A DNA stretch of 50,157 nt from a virus: positions 1 through 50,157 of IMG/VR virus record IMGVR_UViG_3300027907_000004; one strand, written 5' to 3'. How positions within the stretch are numbered: position 1 is the stretch's first letter; each line of letters begins with the position of its first letter. The position numbers and the translations under genes were made by a program. Below the pieces are notes generated by a model. The model made no database searches. It was given only the letters and a program-made list of their open reading frames with translations, and was not told the DNA's origin. Positions 1 through 9,551 of the stretch are shown piece after piece.

Positions 1-127
1 CATCATAGTTTTCATGGTATTAGCAGTCTTAGATACATTAATACCTATTGGTCCTAATCCTCCATGCATTTGAATAATCTGCTGACCAAACCCATTTCCA
101 AATACTCTATCCAGAACTTGTAATTCA
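1..127. repeat. Terminal direct repeat, left copy (circle closure)
   Basis: These 127 bases are identical to the last 127 bases of the window (50031-50157). The repeat lies inside one continuous reading frame, which stays in frame when the ends are joined. The sequence is therefore a closed circle of 50,030 bp. A length of exactly 127 suggests assembler k-mer overlap. A real short terminal repeat cannot be excluded from sequence alone. Confidence 0.95.
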
Positions 128-1539
128 GATCTTTGAGGAACCTCAGCGCCTTCTAATAATTTGAATAATCCTGTATATCCCTTAGTCATTTCACCGGGAG
201 TAATGCGCTTGGAATTTTTAATAGAATTAAATAATTGATCTACATCTACATCATCTAATTGAACGCCTCCTACCTTTTCCATTGGACCTTTTAACTTACT
301 TAAAGATTCCTGAGCGCCTTTCATTCCACCTGTCTTAACTCCCATGAATGCGCTGAATCGTTTACTTCTTTCTGCAGAATAGATAGCTTCTTGCTCTTCT
401 CTCATAGGCTTTGCAGAGCTGAGCGCTTCTAATAATCTATCTACTGCAGGATTATCTATTTTCTCATTAGCCTTAGCTGCAATCTTATTAATTACTCCAC
501 TATCAATAATTTCATCTACTATATTATTGAATTGCTTCTTACTAACCTTAGGAAATGCAGAGCGTATCCCTTCAAGATTGAGTTCTCCTCCCCTAAGAAT
601 TGAATCAACAACCGCCTGCCTAATGTTATTAGCATATTCATCCTTGACTCCCCTAATACTTTTAAACATATCAAAAGGAGCAAAGGTGCCTGTTTCATCT
701 GAGATTAATTTAGCTAATAAAGATTCTTTATTCTTCTGAAATTCAGGAAACCCTACACCTTTCAATTTACCAGATTTGACTAATTCAATATACTGTTGGG
801 CATCTGGTTTTAATTTGATTGGTTCTAGTTTGGTAGGTTCAACTGGTCTAATTGGTTGTTCTCCAACAATATCAGATTTAGAAGGAACAACCTCAGACTT
901 AACAGGTTTTGCCTCAATATCAACAGGCTTACCCTTAAGAGATTCCCGCATTGATTGTCTAGGAATCTGCTCTCCTCCAAATACTTCACCTACACGATTA
1001 ACTGTATATTGCCCACTGGGTAGGAGCTTTTGAGTCTTTGGAATTTCTTTAGGTGCTTCCTTACCAACTCCTAGTTTCTCAAATGTGGTAGGTTTACTTA
1101 ATATCTTATTTACATATTCTCCTGCCTTAGCCTCCCCAGGCATAGCAAATCCAAGAGGTTTATTTAATAGTTCAGAACCATGACCTATTAATCCACCTAA
1201 GAATCCAGCAGCATAATTACCAGTGTTAGATAATTTCCTTTCAGCTAATGCACCTAATTTAGATAGACCAGGAATCTCTACATCAGCATCATCTGAATTT
1301 AATTTAACTCCCCCTAAATCTTCTTCAGATGGACCATGTAGAAAGCGCTGGAATATAGGACTATCTGCAATTGACTTGACTTTATCTGCAACACTGTTTA
1401 TCTTATTAGGAATTTCAGAAGGCTTCTCTTGTTCATGAGAAGATAATAATTTACCTTCATGTTCATATTGATTAAAGTAATCATTGTCAGGCTCAAACTG
1501 CTCAAAGTATTTAGAATCAACTGGCATTTGGGGAGGCAT
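1..1539 (-). CDS. Large virion/ejection-like protein, residues 1-513 of 891 (continues at 50030)
   Basis: This is the N-terminal part of an 891-aa protein that continues across the circle junction into 50030-48894. The junction falls between codons. The start is the ATG at 1539-1537, which overlaps the stop of the upstream gene. I translated large parts of this frame and found it open, reading MPPQMPVDSKYFEQFEPDND at the start. The N-terminal half is hydrophilic and rich in K, E and P, with a G-rich patch near residue 110. Its place at the end of the late arm, after two other candidate ejection proteins, fits an internal virion protein. That role is inferred; no enzymatic motif was recognised in this half. 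Confidence 0.85.
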   Translation of the reverse strand, partial: MPPQMPVDSKYFEQFEPDNDYFNQYEHEGKLLSSHEQEKPSEIPNKINSVADKVKSIADSPIFQRFLHGPSEEDLGGVKLNSDDADVEIPGLSKLGALAERKLSNTGNYAAGFLGGLIGHGSELLNKPLGFAMPGEAKAGEYVNKILSKPTTFEKLGVGKEAPKEIPKTQKLLPSGQYTVNRVGEVFGGEQIPRQSMRESLKGKPVDIEAKPVKSEVVPSKSDIVGEQPIRPVEPTKLEPIKLKPDAQQYIELVKSGKLKGVGFPEFQKNKESLLAKLISDETGTFAPFDMFKSIRGVKDEYANNIRQAVVDSILRGGELNLEGIRSAFPKVSKKQFNNIVDEIIDSGVINKIAAKANEKIDNPAVDRLLEALSSAKPMREEQEAIYSAERSKRFSAFMGVKTGGMKGAQESLSKLKGPMEKVGGVQLDDVDVDQLFNSIKNSKRITPGEMTKGYTGLFKLLEGAEVPQRSELQVLDRVFGNGFGQQIIQMHGGLGPIGINVSKTANTMKTMM

Positions 1540-2660
1540 TATGGTAACACTCCTAAATCTTGAGCACCATGCTGAACAGCTTCTCTTACTTTACTTTCAG
1601 GAACCCTAACTGTCAGCATCTTACCAGTATTCTTATCCTTATATTGCATTCGATGTAATTTTTCTTTACTAGGAGTTCCTGGTATTTTCTTAGCAGTAGT
1701 CTTTCTTGTTCCTACAGGTTTACCTTCTGCATCAGTTACAGTGGTAGTAGTTTCTGTAGTTGATCCAGTATCGCTAGGTGCAGCCTTAGTAGATCTAGCT
1801 TGTTCTCCTCTTTGCTCAATATGCTCAGTTTCATGTCCTGACCTTTGAGCTTCAGTTAATCGAGATTGAGCACCAGTTGCAGCAATTCTCTTTAATGCGT
1901 TTCCTTGATTGAGATTAATCTTCTCAATCTCCCCCATTTTAGACAAACCTGTCTTAACTGGAGTTGCAGTAGGATTAGTAGGATCTAACCAATAAAGATC
2001 TCCATTCTCATCTTCTGCTAATTCATGTTTAGGATGTTGCTGTTTGAATGTTAAATTATTAGCATAAGCCTCAGCACGGTCCTGTCTAATTTTTACATTA
2101 GCATCATCTAATTTCTTTTTACGTTCTAGATCTTCTTCTCTAATATCATTCTGTCTATTTCTTGATTTATCTAATAAGATATTCTGAGCCATCATTCGTT
2201 CATTAACATTCTCTCCACGCTCAGCAACCATACCAGGTTGAAGAGCTTTCATCTTCTCTTGCCAATCACCTAATTGGCGATAGTATGGAGCATACTTAGT
2301 TCTTTCCTGAGCTTCCATACCATTTTCCCCTAAACCTGCCATAGCTCCAAATATTCGCCTTAGCATACCAGGTTCAGTTCTGGTAGGCATTTGATCCAAT
2401 ACATTTTTATATCTATCAGAATATTCATGTTCAGGACTATAAATGTCGTCTAACATACCTCCATTATTAGAGAGTGCATCTCGTTTCATTTTCTCAGGAT
2501 CATAACCTCCCCAATTAACTCTAGGAAGATTGCCGCTTATTCCCCCTCTACGGGGATCATCCATTATGATAGGACGATTATATCCTCCCTCAAGAATAGG
2601 ATGATCTTTAGGAGCAAAGATATTTCTTAAACGATTGCCAAAATTAAGAAAGTCAGGCAT
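1539..2660 (-). CDS. Candidate internal virion protein, 373 aa
   Basis: I do not recognise a named family. The protein is hydrophilic and mostly charged. It has a predicted helical, K/E/R/Q-rich middle (about residues 110-210) and a T/S-rich stretch near residues 295-325 containing a run of threonines. It has no signal peptide or membrane segment. It overlaps its neighbours by one or a few bases on both sides, so it is translated with the 229-aa gene upstream and the 891-aa gene downstream. Position and composition suggest a virion-internal or ejected protein, which is inference. Confidence 0.75.
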   Translation of the reverse strand: MPDFLNFGNRLRNIFAPKDHPILEGGYNRPIIMDDPRRGGISGNLPRVNWGGYDPEKMKRDALSNNGGMLDDIYSPEHEYSDRYKNVLDQMPTRTEPGMLRRIFGAMAGLGENGMEAQERTKYAPYYRQLGDWQEKMKALQPGMVAERGENVNERMMAQNILLDKSRNRQNDIREEDLERKKKLDDANVKIRQDRAEAYANNLTFKQQHPKHELAEDENGDLYWLDPTNPTATPVKTGLSKMGEIEKINLNQGNALKRIAATGAQSRLTEAQRSGHETEHIEQRGEQARSTKAAPSDTGSTTETTTTVTDAEGKPVGTRKTTAKKIPGTPSKEKLHRMQYKDKNTGKMLTVRVPESKVREAVQHGAQDLGVLP

Positions 2661-3349
2661 TAGAAACCTCCTGCCGTTCTTCCAATCTTACCAGCAACAT
2701 CGAATACAGATCCGATATTGCCCATAGCAGATTGGAATTTACCAGGAGCTTGATTAAGCTGATTCTGTTGTCCAATTAATCCCAATAATCTATCAACTTC
2801 TAATTTATCCTGATTCTGAATTTGGCCGGACGCATTCAACATCTGATTACCATACATATTAGTCTGACCAGATGCAGTTCCATATGTGCTTAATAATCCT
2901 GCATTACCTGCCAGCTTACCCTGATTAACCATTTGGGCTACACCAGCATTAATATTAGTATTAGCATCAGACATAGCCTGGCCTTGTTCTCTGGCCATTC
3001 TAGCTTTTAATACACCATAACCAGGCGAATATCCACCTTGCAAGGATCTACTTCTATCGACTTCTCTATTAGCTCCAGCATAGACAGACTTAAGAGGATT
3101 CGTTGATCTGTTTCTAATATCTTGAATATTCTGATCGCTGTATCCACCTGTTTTTGCAAACTCCCCATAGTTCTGTAATATCTTATCTCGTTCTTGATTT
3201 CCTTCTCCGATTGAGTTGACATAGGAATCTCTAATTTGACCATATTGAGGTTCGAGGACTCCCGTTCTTGTATTGTTAACAATATCCCTTCCTCTATTCT
3301 CTCCATACTTAATAAGATTCCTTGTTCTTGCATCATCACCTTTAGCCAT
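2660..3349 (-). CDS. Candidate internal virion protein, 229 aa (GGYSPGYG motif)
   Basis: The protein is rich in G, N and Q and low in hydrophobic residues. A central motif, GGYSPGYGVLKARMAREQGQ, resembles proteins I associate with the internal-virion block of uncultured podoviruses. The start ATG at 3349 overlaps the end of the GNAT-like gene (3342) by 8 nt, and its stop meets the next start. A role as a small ejection protein is inferred from synteny ahead of the large 891-aa protein. No catalytic residues were identified. Confidence 0.75.
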   Translation of the reverse strand: MAKGDDARTRNLIKYGENRGRDIVNNTRTGVLEPQYGQIRDSYVNSIGEGNQERDKILQNYGEFAKTGGYSDQNIQDIRNRSTNPLKSVYAGANREVDRSRSLQGGYSPGYGVLKARMAREQGQAMSDANTNINAGVAQMVNQGKLAGNAGLLSTYGTASGQTNMYGNQMLNASGQIQNQDKLEVDRLLGLIGQQNQLNQAPGKFQSAMGNIGSVFDVAGKIGRTAGGF

Positions 3350-3713
3350 ATATCAATGCCTTTCCTCTAGGAAAATGAAAACCTTTTTTTAGCATAACTT
3401 TCAGCCAGTTTTCATCCTGCACAAAGGCATGGATATGTTCGTATCCATAATTACTACAAACCAAACTGGAGGCTTGTAATAGCATTTCTAATCCATCTAC
3501 GCGTTTTCTAGTGCTTATGTTCTTATCAGTTACTGCTATTATTTCCGATATCGTTCTAATGCCCCCAGCAGTAACGCATTGATTATTGTCTTCAATGATG
3601 AAAGCGCCCAAGTAATGATCTTCCGGCAACTCAAACTCATTGGAATAGAATTCTTTATGAATTCTTCTAACTTCTTCCATATCGGAAGGGTTAAGAGTTC
3701 GAATCTTTAGCAC
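3342..3713 (-). CDS. GNAT-like N-acetyltransferase-fold protein, 123 aa
   Basis: The N-terminus (MLKIRTLNPSDMEEVRRIHK) is typical of the first strand and helix of GNAT acetyltransferases. It is followed by a core strand (HYLGAFIIEDNNQCVTAGGI) and a late GYEHIHAFVQ...LKKGFHF segment matching the terminal strands of the fold. At 123 aa it is at the short end for GNATs, and the pyrophosphate-binding loop is poorly preserved. Such proteins often sit beside internal virion genes in podoviruses. The target is unknown, and it may be structural rather than enzymatic. Confidence 0.7.
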   Translation of the reverse strand: MLKIRTLNPSDMEEVRRIHKEFYSNEFELPEDHYLGAFIIEDNNQCVTAGGIRTISEIIAVTDKNISTRKRVDGLEMLLQASSLVCSNYGYEHIHAFVQDENWLKVMLKKGFHFPRGKALIYG

Positions 3714-3722
3714 CTATGCCTC

Positions 3723-4322
3723 TCATGAAATAGGCACCCTTTCGTAAGAAATCATAAATCTTACATCGTAGTTTTCAGCTGTTTTAGGATAGAACTCCAA
3801 ATGGGCATACCCAGTTCCTACATTTCCAAGTATGATCCCAGGAAAACCTTCAATTCCACCACCTAATGGAACTCCATTAAATAGACCATGTAACTGATCT
3901 GAACTAGTAAATTTAGAAGGTATTGGCACTTCTACTTCTACAACAGAAAACAAATTAGGTGCTGTCGGAGTAATGTTTAATTTACCGAAAATCTGAACAT
4001 AGCGATCCGTAACAAGAAAGTGACTATAAAAGGCATTAACAGAAGTAACATTATCAAATGGAACAACATTAGGAAAATAATAACCGGAATCAATTCCTCC
4101 ATTTTTAGTAGGTAATACTCCAGTAACTTGACTTTCAAGGTCTAGTTTGTCTGTCTTTTTATTGAATGAGTTATTGATTCCCGTTTGGAAATCAGCTGCA
4201 CCCCCAATAAGTGCTTTGAGGACGTTATATAATCCCTTATTCTCTGTATGAACACGAGAATTTACAAGAGTAGTATTTAACTTTGTATAATCTATACCTT
4301 GATTATCGAAACTTCTAGCCAT
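3723..4322 (-). CDS. Virion surface/fibre-like protein, 199 aa
   Basis: No family was recognised. The first 75 residues look helical and polar. The rest is beta-rich with alternating hydrophobic residues (YVQIFGKLNITP, FSVVEVEVPIP, YDVRFMISYERVP), as in small phage fibre or appendage domains. The stop of the upstream 102-aa gene and this start share the 4322 boundary, so they are translated together. It lies between the SpaA-like protein and the GNAT-like gene in the late operon. A virion-surface role is inferred. Confidence 0.65.
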   Translation of the reverse strand: MARSFDNQGIDYTKLNTTLVNSRVHTENKGLYNVLKALIGGAADFQTGINNSFNKKTDKLDLESQVTGVLPTKNGGIDSGYYFPNVVPFDNVTSVNAFYSHFLVTDRYVQIFGKLNITPTAPNLFSVVEVEVPIPSKFTSSDQLHGLFNGVPLGGGIEGFPGIILGNVGTGYAHLEFYPKTAENYDVRFMISYERVPIS

Positions 4323-4630
4323 TATTCAGGGAATGAACTGAATACTTCTCTAGCAAATAGAATAATGCGATTAATATTAAAAAACTCATTTACACTACTT
4401 ACTCTTACTTCCAATGCAAGACGTTGACTCATTACATTGCAGGGAACAGTAGGTTCAATTCCTGTATTATCTTTCATTGCAATTGGAGGTAATTCATCTA
4501 TAAATTCATCGTCTAAAGAATACGTTTTTAGTAAGAGATTACCTCTACCTTTTACACGCATTCTTACAGATCCGAAGTGATTTATACATTCACTTTCAGA
4601 AAACATATACGCAGTTCTAGCAAATGGCAT
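4322..4630 (-). CDS. Small late protein, 102 aa
   Basis: Not recognised. It is predicted to be largely beta-stranded and has two cysteines (one in CINHFG, one in VPCNVM). There is no signal peptide or transmembrane segment. It shares its boundaries with both neighbours (stop at 4322, start at 4630), which indicates coupled translation with the 356-aa SpaA-like protein. It is probably a structural or assembly accessory protein. Confidence 0.65.
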   Translation of the reverse strand: MPFARTAYMFSESECINHFGSVRMRVKGRGNLLLKTYSLDDEFIDELPPIAMKDNTGIEPTVPCNVMSQRLALEVRVSSVNEFFNINRIILFAREVFSSFPE

Positions 4631-5700
4631 TATGGTATCTTTACGTCAAAAGTTGAAACAAAACCTGCTTCCCAAAGAGTATCTTGTCTTTTACCAGGAA
4701 CAAGTTTATAGATTCCACTGTTTGCATTTGGAGGTGGTGGAGGTGGCTCATCTTGAGCATTAGTTACATTAACAACTACATCATTCGCATTGATATTAAT
4801 AGCTGTATTAGGATCTCCATTACTAACTACATATTGGGTTGTCCAACCAGGAATAGGAGTTTCTACTATTGAATAGACTCCAGCTCCTAAATTGGAGAAT
4901 ATTTGAGATCCTCCATCTGCTAGATTGAAATTAGCAGGAACTAATCCTCCACCTCCTGTGAAAGCAAATGATTGTGGAGATCCTGAAGGGTCTGTTAGCT
5001 TGTTAACAGATATACTACCCAGGATAATAGGACCACCAATGTCCCAATGAATAGTAACCGTGAGATCATATATTTCAAATCCTCCTGTATGGTAATGCGC
5101 CGTGCCAAAATTAGGATCATCGTCATATACCCATAATGCTTGAATACAATCCCAAGATAAATCAAATAAGAATAATTCAGATCTTGTCCAAGGAAGTCCT
5201 GTATTAGGGTTATTGGTAGCTGTTATGAATGTGTTTTGAATAGGAGTGCTAGCAGCTCCATTACCGCATCCTACAAATCCCCCAGGTAGAACTAAAGGAA
5301 TCTCCATAATCGAGGGATTAGGAGAATTAACTCTAGTCCACAGATATCCAGAAGGATCGTTATATTGACTTATAAAATTCTGATCGGTAGTTGGACAACC
5401 AGCTACAGCATAAGGAGCAGCTGTTTGCTTAATAATAGTTCTAATAAAGGGCATTCCAGCTTGAGACTGCCCATGAGGACCATCACCACAATCAATAGAT
5501 CCTGTAGAATCAATTCTATGTCTTACACGAAAATCTACACTTAAAATTACAGCATTTACAGGCAATACTCCAAAACCCGGATCAGGAACTTTAAATGCTA
5601 CTCCTTGATCCCAAAACCATTGAGTTGAAGGCACACATCTAGCTGATAGAAATCCTCCACTTCCATTACCAATGTTTGGAATTGTAGTAATAAAAGGCAT
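4630..5700 (-). CDS. Late structural protein with SpaA/prealbumin-like domain and proline linker, 356 aa
   Basis: Residues 1 to about 225 form a W/G/P-rich domain that I do not recognise. Residues about 226-310 look like a SpaA/SdrB-type prealbumin (Cna-B-like) domain: GSISVNKLTDPSGSPQSFAF, a G-rich turn, GAGVYSIVETPIPGW, then a final strand VVVNVTNAQ. A run of six prolines separates this from a short C-terminal tail ending in FDVKIP. Such domains are used in Gram-positive pili and sometimes in phage fibres. It is probably an exposed virion protein. The family assignment of the second domain is moderately secure; the receptor or ligand is unknown. Confidence 0.75.
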   Translation of the reverse strand: MPFITTIPNIGNGSGGFLSARCVPSTQWFWDQGVAFKVPDPGFGVLPVNAVILSVDFRVRHRIDSTGSIDCGDGPHGQSQAGMPFIRTIIKQTAAPYAVAGCPTTDQNFISQYNDPSGYLWTRVNSPNPSIMEIPLVLPGGFVGCGNGAASTPIQNTFITATNNPNTGLPWTRSELFLFDLSWDCIQALWVYDDDPNFGTAHYHTGGFEIYDLTVTIHWDIGGPIILGSISVNKLTDPSGSPQSFAFTGGGGLVPANFNLADGGSQIFSNLGAGVYSIVETPIPGWTTQYVVSNGDPNTAININANDVVVNVTNAQDEPPPPPPNANSGIYKLVPGKRQDTLWEAGFVSTFDVKIP

Positions 5701-7595
5701 TATGCCGCTGCCTGTTCTGAACCAATAACTAATACGTTAGTCTGAACTAATGCAATGGTATTAGTTTCAATATTAAATGACCAAGGACTCCAACGAATAT
5801 TCTTCCAATCCATTCCATTCTTATAATCACCTATTAACATTTGCCTATCCGGTAATGTCATATACAATATTTGAGTCAGAGAATCATTCATTAATTGAAT
5901 ATTAGCAAAGTCATTACGTGCTAAATCGAACCATAATTTCTGAATTTTCCATGTTAGTTCTGGCCTTTGATATGCTCCATTAAAGACCATTATTCCACTA
6001 AAATCTACAATTAGAAGGAAATCAATATTCACTCCATCAGAATCTAAAACTTGAGCAATTCCATGCACAGATGCGCCGATTCCCATATCAACTTTAGTGG
6101 GCTCACTCCAAGTAGAAGGAACATCACCATTATCAACATAACCGTAAGTCCGTGTCTTTTTAAATAAGTATAAAACATCTCTAAATTCCTGCGCATTCGT
6201 GATAGGATTACCATCAAGAGGAACTATAAGATTTCCATCTACTTGATCAATTGCTTCCGGTTCTCCCGGAGCTGATAAGTGCGCAAGAGAAACATCATCA
6301 AAAGTGGTGGTAAGAACCATCCTGCCATTATAAGTAGTGAGTGTAACCCCAGCTGGGATTTCAGAAAAATTATCAAGCAAATGAGAAGCATCGTCCAATA
6401 AATCTGCATCATAATATGCAACATTTTTTGTGGTGGTGGAATTGTCATCGATATTTCCTCCTGGGATGAAGAAAAATTGAAATCCTGTCTGATCGCCATT
6501 ATAATTAGTAATTACTTTAGTGGATACCAAATGTCTTTTAATTACAAAGGAATTAGGAGATACAGGAATATTAGAAACATCAATACTTTTACGAATATCA
6601 ACACCAGTAATAAACGCGAATATTTCTGGACCAGGAGCTGTAAGAAATCCTGTATCTGTTTCATATACTACAGCTATTACTCTTTGCCCAAAATCTTGTC
6701 CACCTAAGATAGATGAATTTCTAACTGTTAATGCGTTGCCGTTACTTGGAGTAGTTAATCCTCCTGCAACAAAAGGAGTAACTAATTCTGCATCAGTAAA
6801 ATCTATTTGAAGTTCTGTGCTAGTATTATCAGCTAAGGTTTCCTCTAAGAAAAAAGGATAATTAACAGTTGGGTCATAATCCTTAGGATTGATAACCTTA
6901 GTGACATATACTTCCCTTCCCGTAGTTCCAACTGGACCAATGGGAATGTTATTAAGATGTGCTTGTTTTGCTCCTGGAACGAGTAATACTTGAATTTCTC
7001 CAAGTGCTGCACTTCTATCAGCTCCATCAGTAAATACTATGGCAACAAGATGAACACCGGGTTCAATACTGCCATCCGTTTCACTATTGTAACATACGAA
7101 AGGCTTAAGGCTACCATTAGTAGGAGGATTGCCAGCAGCTTTCCTAGCATTTGTTCCATCACCTTTGTAGACGTAAACAAATTCGTTTTGAACTCCTCTT
7201 TGATAATTTACACCTAAACCATCAGTAAATGTATCAAATGGAGTAATATAGGCTCTACCATTTATTGCTACAAATCCAAAATCTGTCATGCCTGCAATTG
7301 ACAGAATTGGACCATAAATAGTATTAGAACCGTCTATTAATGCATGCCAGATATTACCTAAATTATCTAATGCTAATAATGATTCGCCCGTCTGCATTTT
7401 ATAGTTATAATGCCGGACAATATTACCTTTTGCAACGAAAGTATCTAATCCATCTCGGCTCTCAAATCCTGACTCTACAAATTGAATATTGTTACAATCC
7501 GAGAAATGATCAGGAGGAACACTATCCTTATCACTTCTTTTCCAGAGGCCATTAAATTCCTCTATTGTGATAGGAGAATGATCCCTCAGTTGCAT
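5700..7595 (-). CDS. Putative tail nozzle/hub protein, 631 aa
   Basis: The N-terminus (SPITIEEFNGLWKRSDKD, then VPPDHFSDCNNIQF) matches a type of podovirus tail protein I know from uncultured phages that binds the head-tail adaptor. The body has repeated beta-strand/turn units and looks propeller-like, as in T7 gp12-type nozzles. It directly follows the adaptor gene (8294-7596), the usual order for adaptor and nozzle. There is no signal or membrane segment. The nozzle assignment rests on length, fold impression and synteny. Confidence 0.7.
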   Translation of the reverse strand: MQLRDHSPITIEEFNGLWKRSDKDSVPPDHFSDCNNIQFVESGFESRDGLDTFVAKGNIVRHYNYKMQTGESLLALDNLGNIWHALIDGSNTIYGPILSIAGMTDFGFVAINGRAYITPFDTFTDGLGVNYQRGVQNEFVYVYKGDGTNARKAAGNPPTNGSLKPFVCYNSETDGSIEPGVHLVAIVFTDGADRSAALGEIQVLLVPGAKQAHLNNIPIGPVGTTGREVYVTKVINPKDYDPTVNYPFFLEETLADNTSTELQIDFTDAELVTPFVAGGLTTPSNGNALTVRNSSILGGQDFGQRVIAVVYETDTGFLTAPGPEIFAFITGVDIRKSIDVSNIPVSPNSFVIKRHLVSTKVITNYNGDQTGFQFFFIPGGNIDDNSTTTKNVAYYDADLLDDASHLLDNFSEIPAGVTLTTYNGRMVLTTTFDDVSLAHLSAPGEPEAIDQVDGNLIVPLDGNPITNAQEFRDVLYLFKKTRTYGYVDNGDVPSTWSEPTKVDMGIGASVHGIAQVLDSDGVNIDFLLIVDFSGIMVFNGAYQRPELTWKIQKLWFDLARNDFANIQLMNDSLTQILYMTLPDRQMLIGDYKNGMDWKNIRWSPWSFNIETNTIALVQTNVLVIGSEQAAA

Positions 7596-8294
7596 TTAGT
7601 AGACGCTCCTAGTCTTGTAATTAGCTCTAAACGGCCGTCTTATCGTAACAATGCTCTGCTTTCCCTTAATCGGAATCTGTAATGCTCTATGTAAGGAAAG
7701 ATCAGCTAATGAATTAAGTGCCGCCGCGCGCGTTTCATTTTCACCAATAAACATTGCACATAGAGCTGCCGTTCTTCTTGAGAGATAACTTGAAATATTT
7801 ACGAATTTAGCTCCTAATTCAGCATTCATTTGCTCAATTAATATAGGAGTATTGAATATTTTCTTAACATAATCAATCTTAAGATCATTAGGTTGATCTG
7901 CAACTAGAACATTTATTTGATTATCTATTTCAGACCACACAATGAATTTGCTAACCGCAGCAGTTCCTTCCATATAATGAGGTAAGAATTCTTTTTTGGT
8001 CATGGGAGTCCATTTATTTTGACCTGAAGCAGACTCCCATAACCTTTTTATTTCAATTAAATCACTTGGTAATGGAGGTGTAGAAGTGAAACTAACTACT
8101 GTAACACCAGCAGGCACAGTAATAACATTTGATGTTTCTTCAACTACAGGAATATCATTCTCCTGATAGATTTCCTGCAATTCATCTAGAACATCATTTA
8201 GATAAGGTAAAACCGCACCATTGGTATAATACCTCCGTTTTGTATCATTCATCAATGCGGCAACTTTACCTGCTATGTATGCTGGTGTGGGCAT
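7596..8294 (-). CDS. Head-tail adaptor/connector protein, 232 aa
   Basis: The N-terminus (YIAGKVAALMNDTKRRYYTN, then LPYLNDVLDELQEIYQ) is the helical start typical of podovirus adaptor proteins that sit under the portal. It is followed by a strand-rich section (VITVPAGVTVVSFTSTPPLP and DLIEIKRLWE) and a C-terminal helix. Length and position directly before the nozzle-like gene support the call. It starts at ATG 8294 and is separated from the nozzle gene by no bases. Confidence 0.8.
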   Translation of the reverse strand: MPTPAYIAGKVAALMNDTKRRYYTNGAVLPYLNDVLDELQEIYQENDIPVVEETSNVITVPAGVTVVSFTSTPPLPSDLIEIKRLWESASGQNKWTPMTKKEFLPHYMEGTAAVSKFIVWSEIDNQINVLVADQPNDLKIDYVKKIFNTPILIEQMNAELGAKFVNISSYLSRRTAALCAMFIGENETRAAALNSLADLSLHRALQIPIKGKQSIVTIRRPFRANYKTRSVY

Positions 8295-8981
8295 TTAAAC
8301 CGCCTGCTTAAGTCCTAAATCAGCGTATTTCTTAGGATCTACAATAGTCTTACAAATGATGCAAACTGGGAAATTGTTATTTCTAAGGCTACCACATGCA
8401 GGACAATTTGTCATTTCCATTGTATTGAAATCCTGCATCCAACCCTTATTCTTAGCTACTCCTAATTCCTGAGCAGCTAATCGCATATCATCTGCAATTG
8501 CCATAGGATTATTATTAGACTTTGACCACATTGCATCAGCAAGTCTAACTAATGCACGGAACCAATTCTCTTGTCTTGCCTTAGCTTTGTCTAATAATTC
8601 TTTGCAATCTTTCTTAATATGAGGAATATCATACTCACCCGGAACAAAGAACAATCCAGGTTTTCCACCATCAGTCCATTCTAATAAACCATTAACATAA
8701 TCATTAATGATTGCATTAGCAACTTCTACTGAACCACAAGTAACTTCAGTAAGAGGTTGTTCAGGTCCATTATCCTTAATCCAATAAGAAGTATGAACAA
8801 CTAATAGGCCCGGAATATCATATCTTCCTGCTGGAATTTGAAATTTGCCTGGAAATATTGTAGGTTTATATTCATTAATTTCTTTAGGATAAATTGATAC
8901 AATCGTGCATTTATCCATCGGATTAGGCATTGATCTAATCACACTACGCCTCATAAGAGGTAATTCGCCAATTTGTGTCAT
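8295..8981 (-). CDS. Conserved late protein with C-terminal zinc ribbon, 228 aa
   Basis: No function is known to me. Residues about 30-130 look globular. Residues about 130-180 are helical. Residues about 190-215 carry a CPACG...CIICK pair of CxxC knuckles that probably binds one zinc. The protein lies between an unknown 185-aa gene and the adaptor. Proteins of this shape recur in the head-to-tail junction of uncultured podoviruses, so an assembly role is possible but inferred. Confidence 0.7.
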   Translation of the reverse strand: MTQIGELPLMRRSVIRSMPNPMDKCTIVSIYPKEINEYKPTIFPGKFQIPAGRYDIPGLLVVHTSYWIKDNGPEQPLTEVTCGSVEVANAIINDYVNGLLEWTDGGKPGLFFVPGEYDIPHIKKDCKELLDKAKARQENWFRALVRLADAMWSKSNNNPMAIADDMRLAAQELGVAKNKGWMQDFNTMEMTNCPACGSLRNNNFPVCIICKTIVDPKKYADLGLKQAV

Positions 8982-8993
8982 TGTGTAGTCTCC

Positions 8994-9551
8994 TTAATTT
9001 TGTGGGCCTGGAACCACAATACCTGATTTATGTGCCAGAGCATCAGTTACGTCTGTTTCATTACCAAACATCTCTTGAACTAACTTATCTAATCTTGCTT
9101 TCTTAATTTCAGGAGGTAAATTAGGATCATTTAGAGAAAGAGATTCCATTAAAGTATCTTCGTCAATCTTACCTCCAACTGCTTTAGCAGAAGCTCTATG
9201 AACTTGATCGATTACAATTTCACATACTTCCCATTTAGGTGGTAATGGATTACCTTGTCCATCTTCAAATACCCAAAGAGGCTCATAAGAAGTATTATCT
9301 ATTAAATCAGTTTCTACAAATTCTGGAATAACAGTTAATCTTTCGATAAGATATTTGTGTGGGATATACTGACGATACTTGGGTTTTTCTTCAACTCGCT
9401 TATTGAGTAATTGGAATCCTTCTTTACTATGCTCAACCCATCGTTTCTCGAATTGATCATCTGAAAATACAATTCGAAATAATGGACGCCCATCAAGATA
9501 TTTTCCGTATCTTTCTTCTAATCGACGATTAAGAATTTCAACAGTTTCCAT
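8994..9551 (-). CDS. Conserved late protein, 185 aa
   Basis: Not recognised by name. It is hydrophilic and charged, starting METVEILNRRLEERYGKYLD, with W and Y residues spaced through the middle and a helical C-terminal third. It is preceded directly by the glycosyltransferase gene, whose stop overlaps this start. No catalytic motif is visible. Synteny suggests a head-completion or assembly role, with low certainty. Confidence 0.65.
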   Translation of the reverse strand: METVEILNRRLEERYGKYLDGRPLFRIVFSDDQFEKRWVEHSKEGFQLLNKRVEEKPKYRQYIPHKYLIERLTVIPEFVETDLIDNTSYEPLWVFEDGQGNPLPPKWEVCEIVIDQVHRASAKAVGGKIDEDTLMESLSLNDPNLPPEIKKARLDKLVQEMFGNETDVTDALAHKSGIVVPGPQN

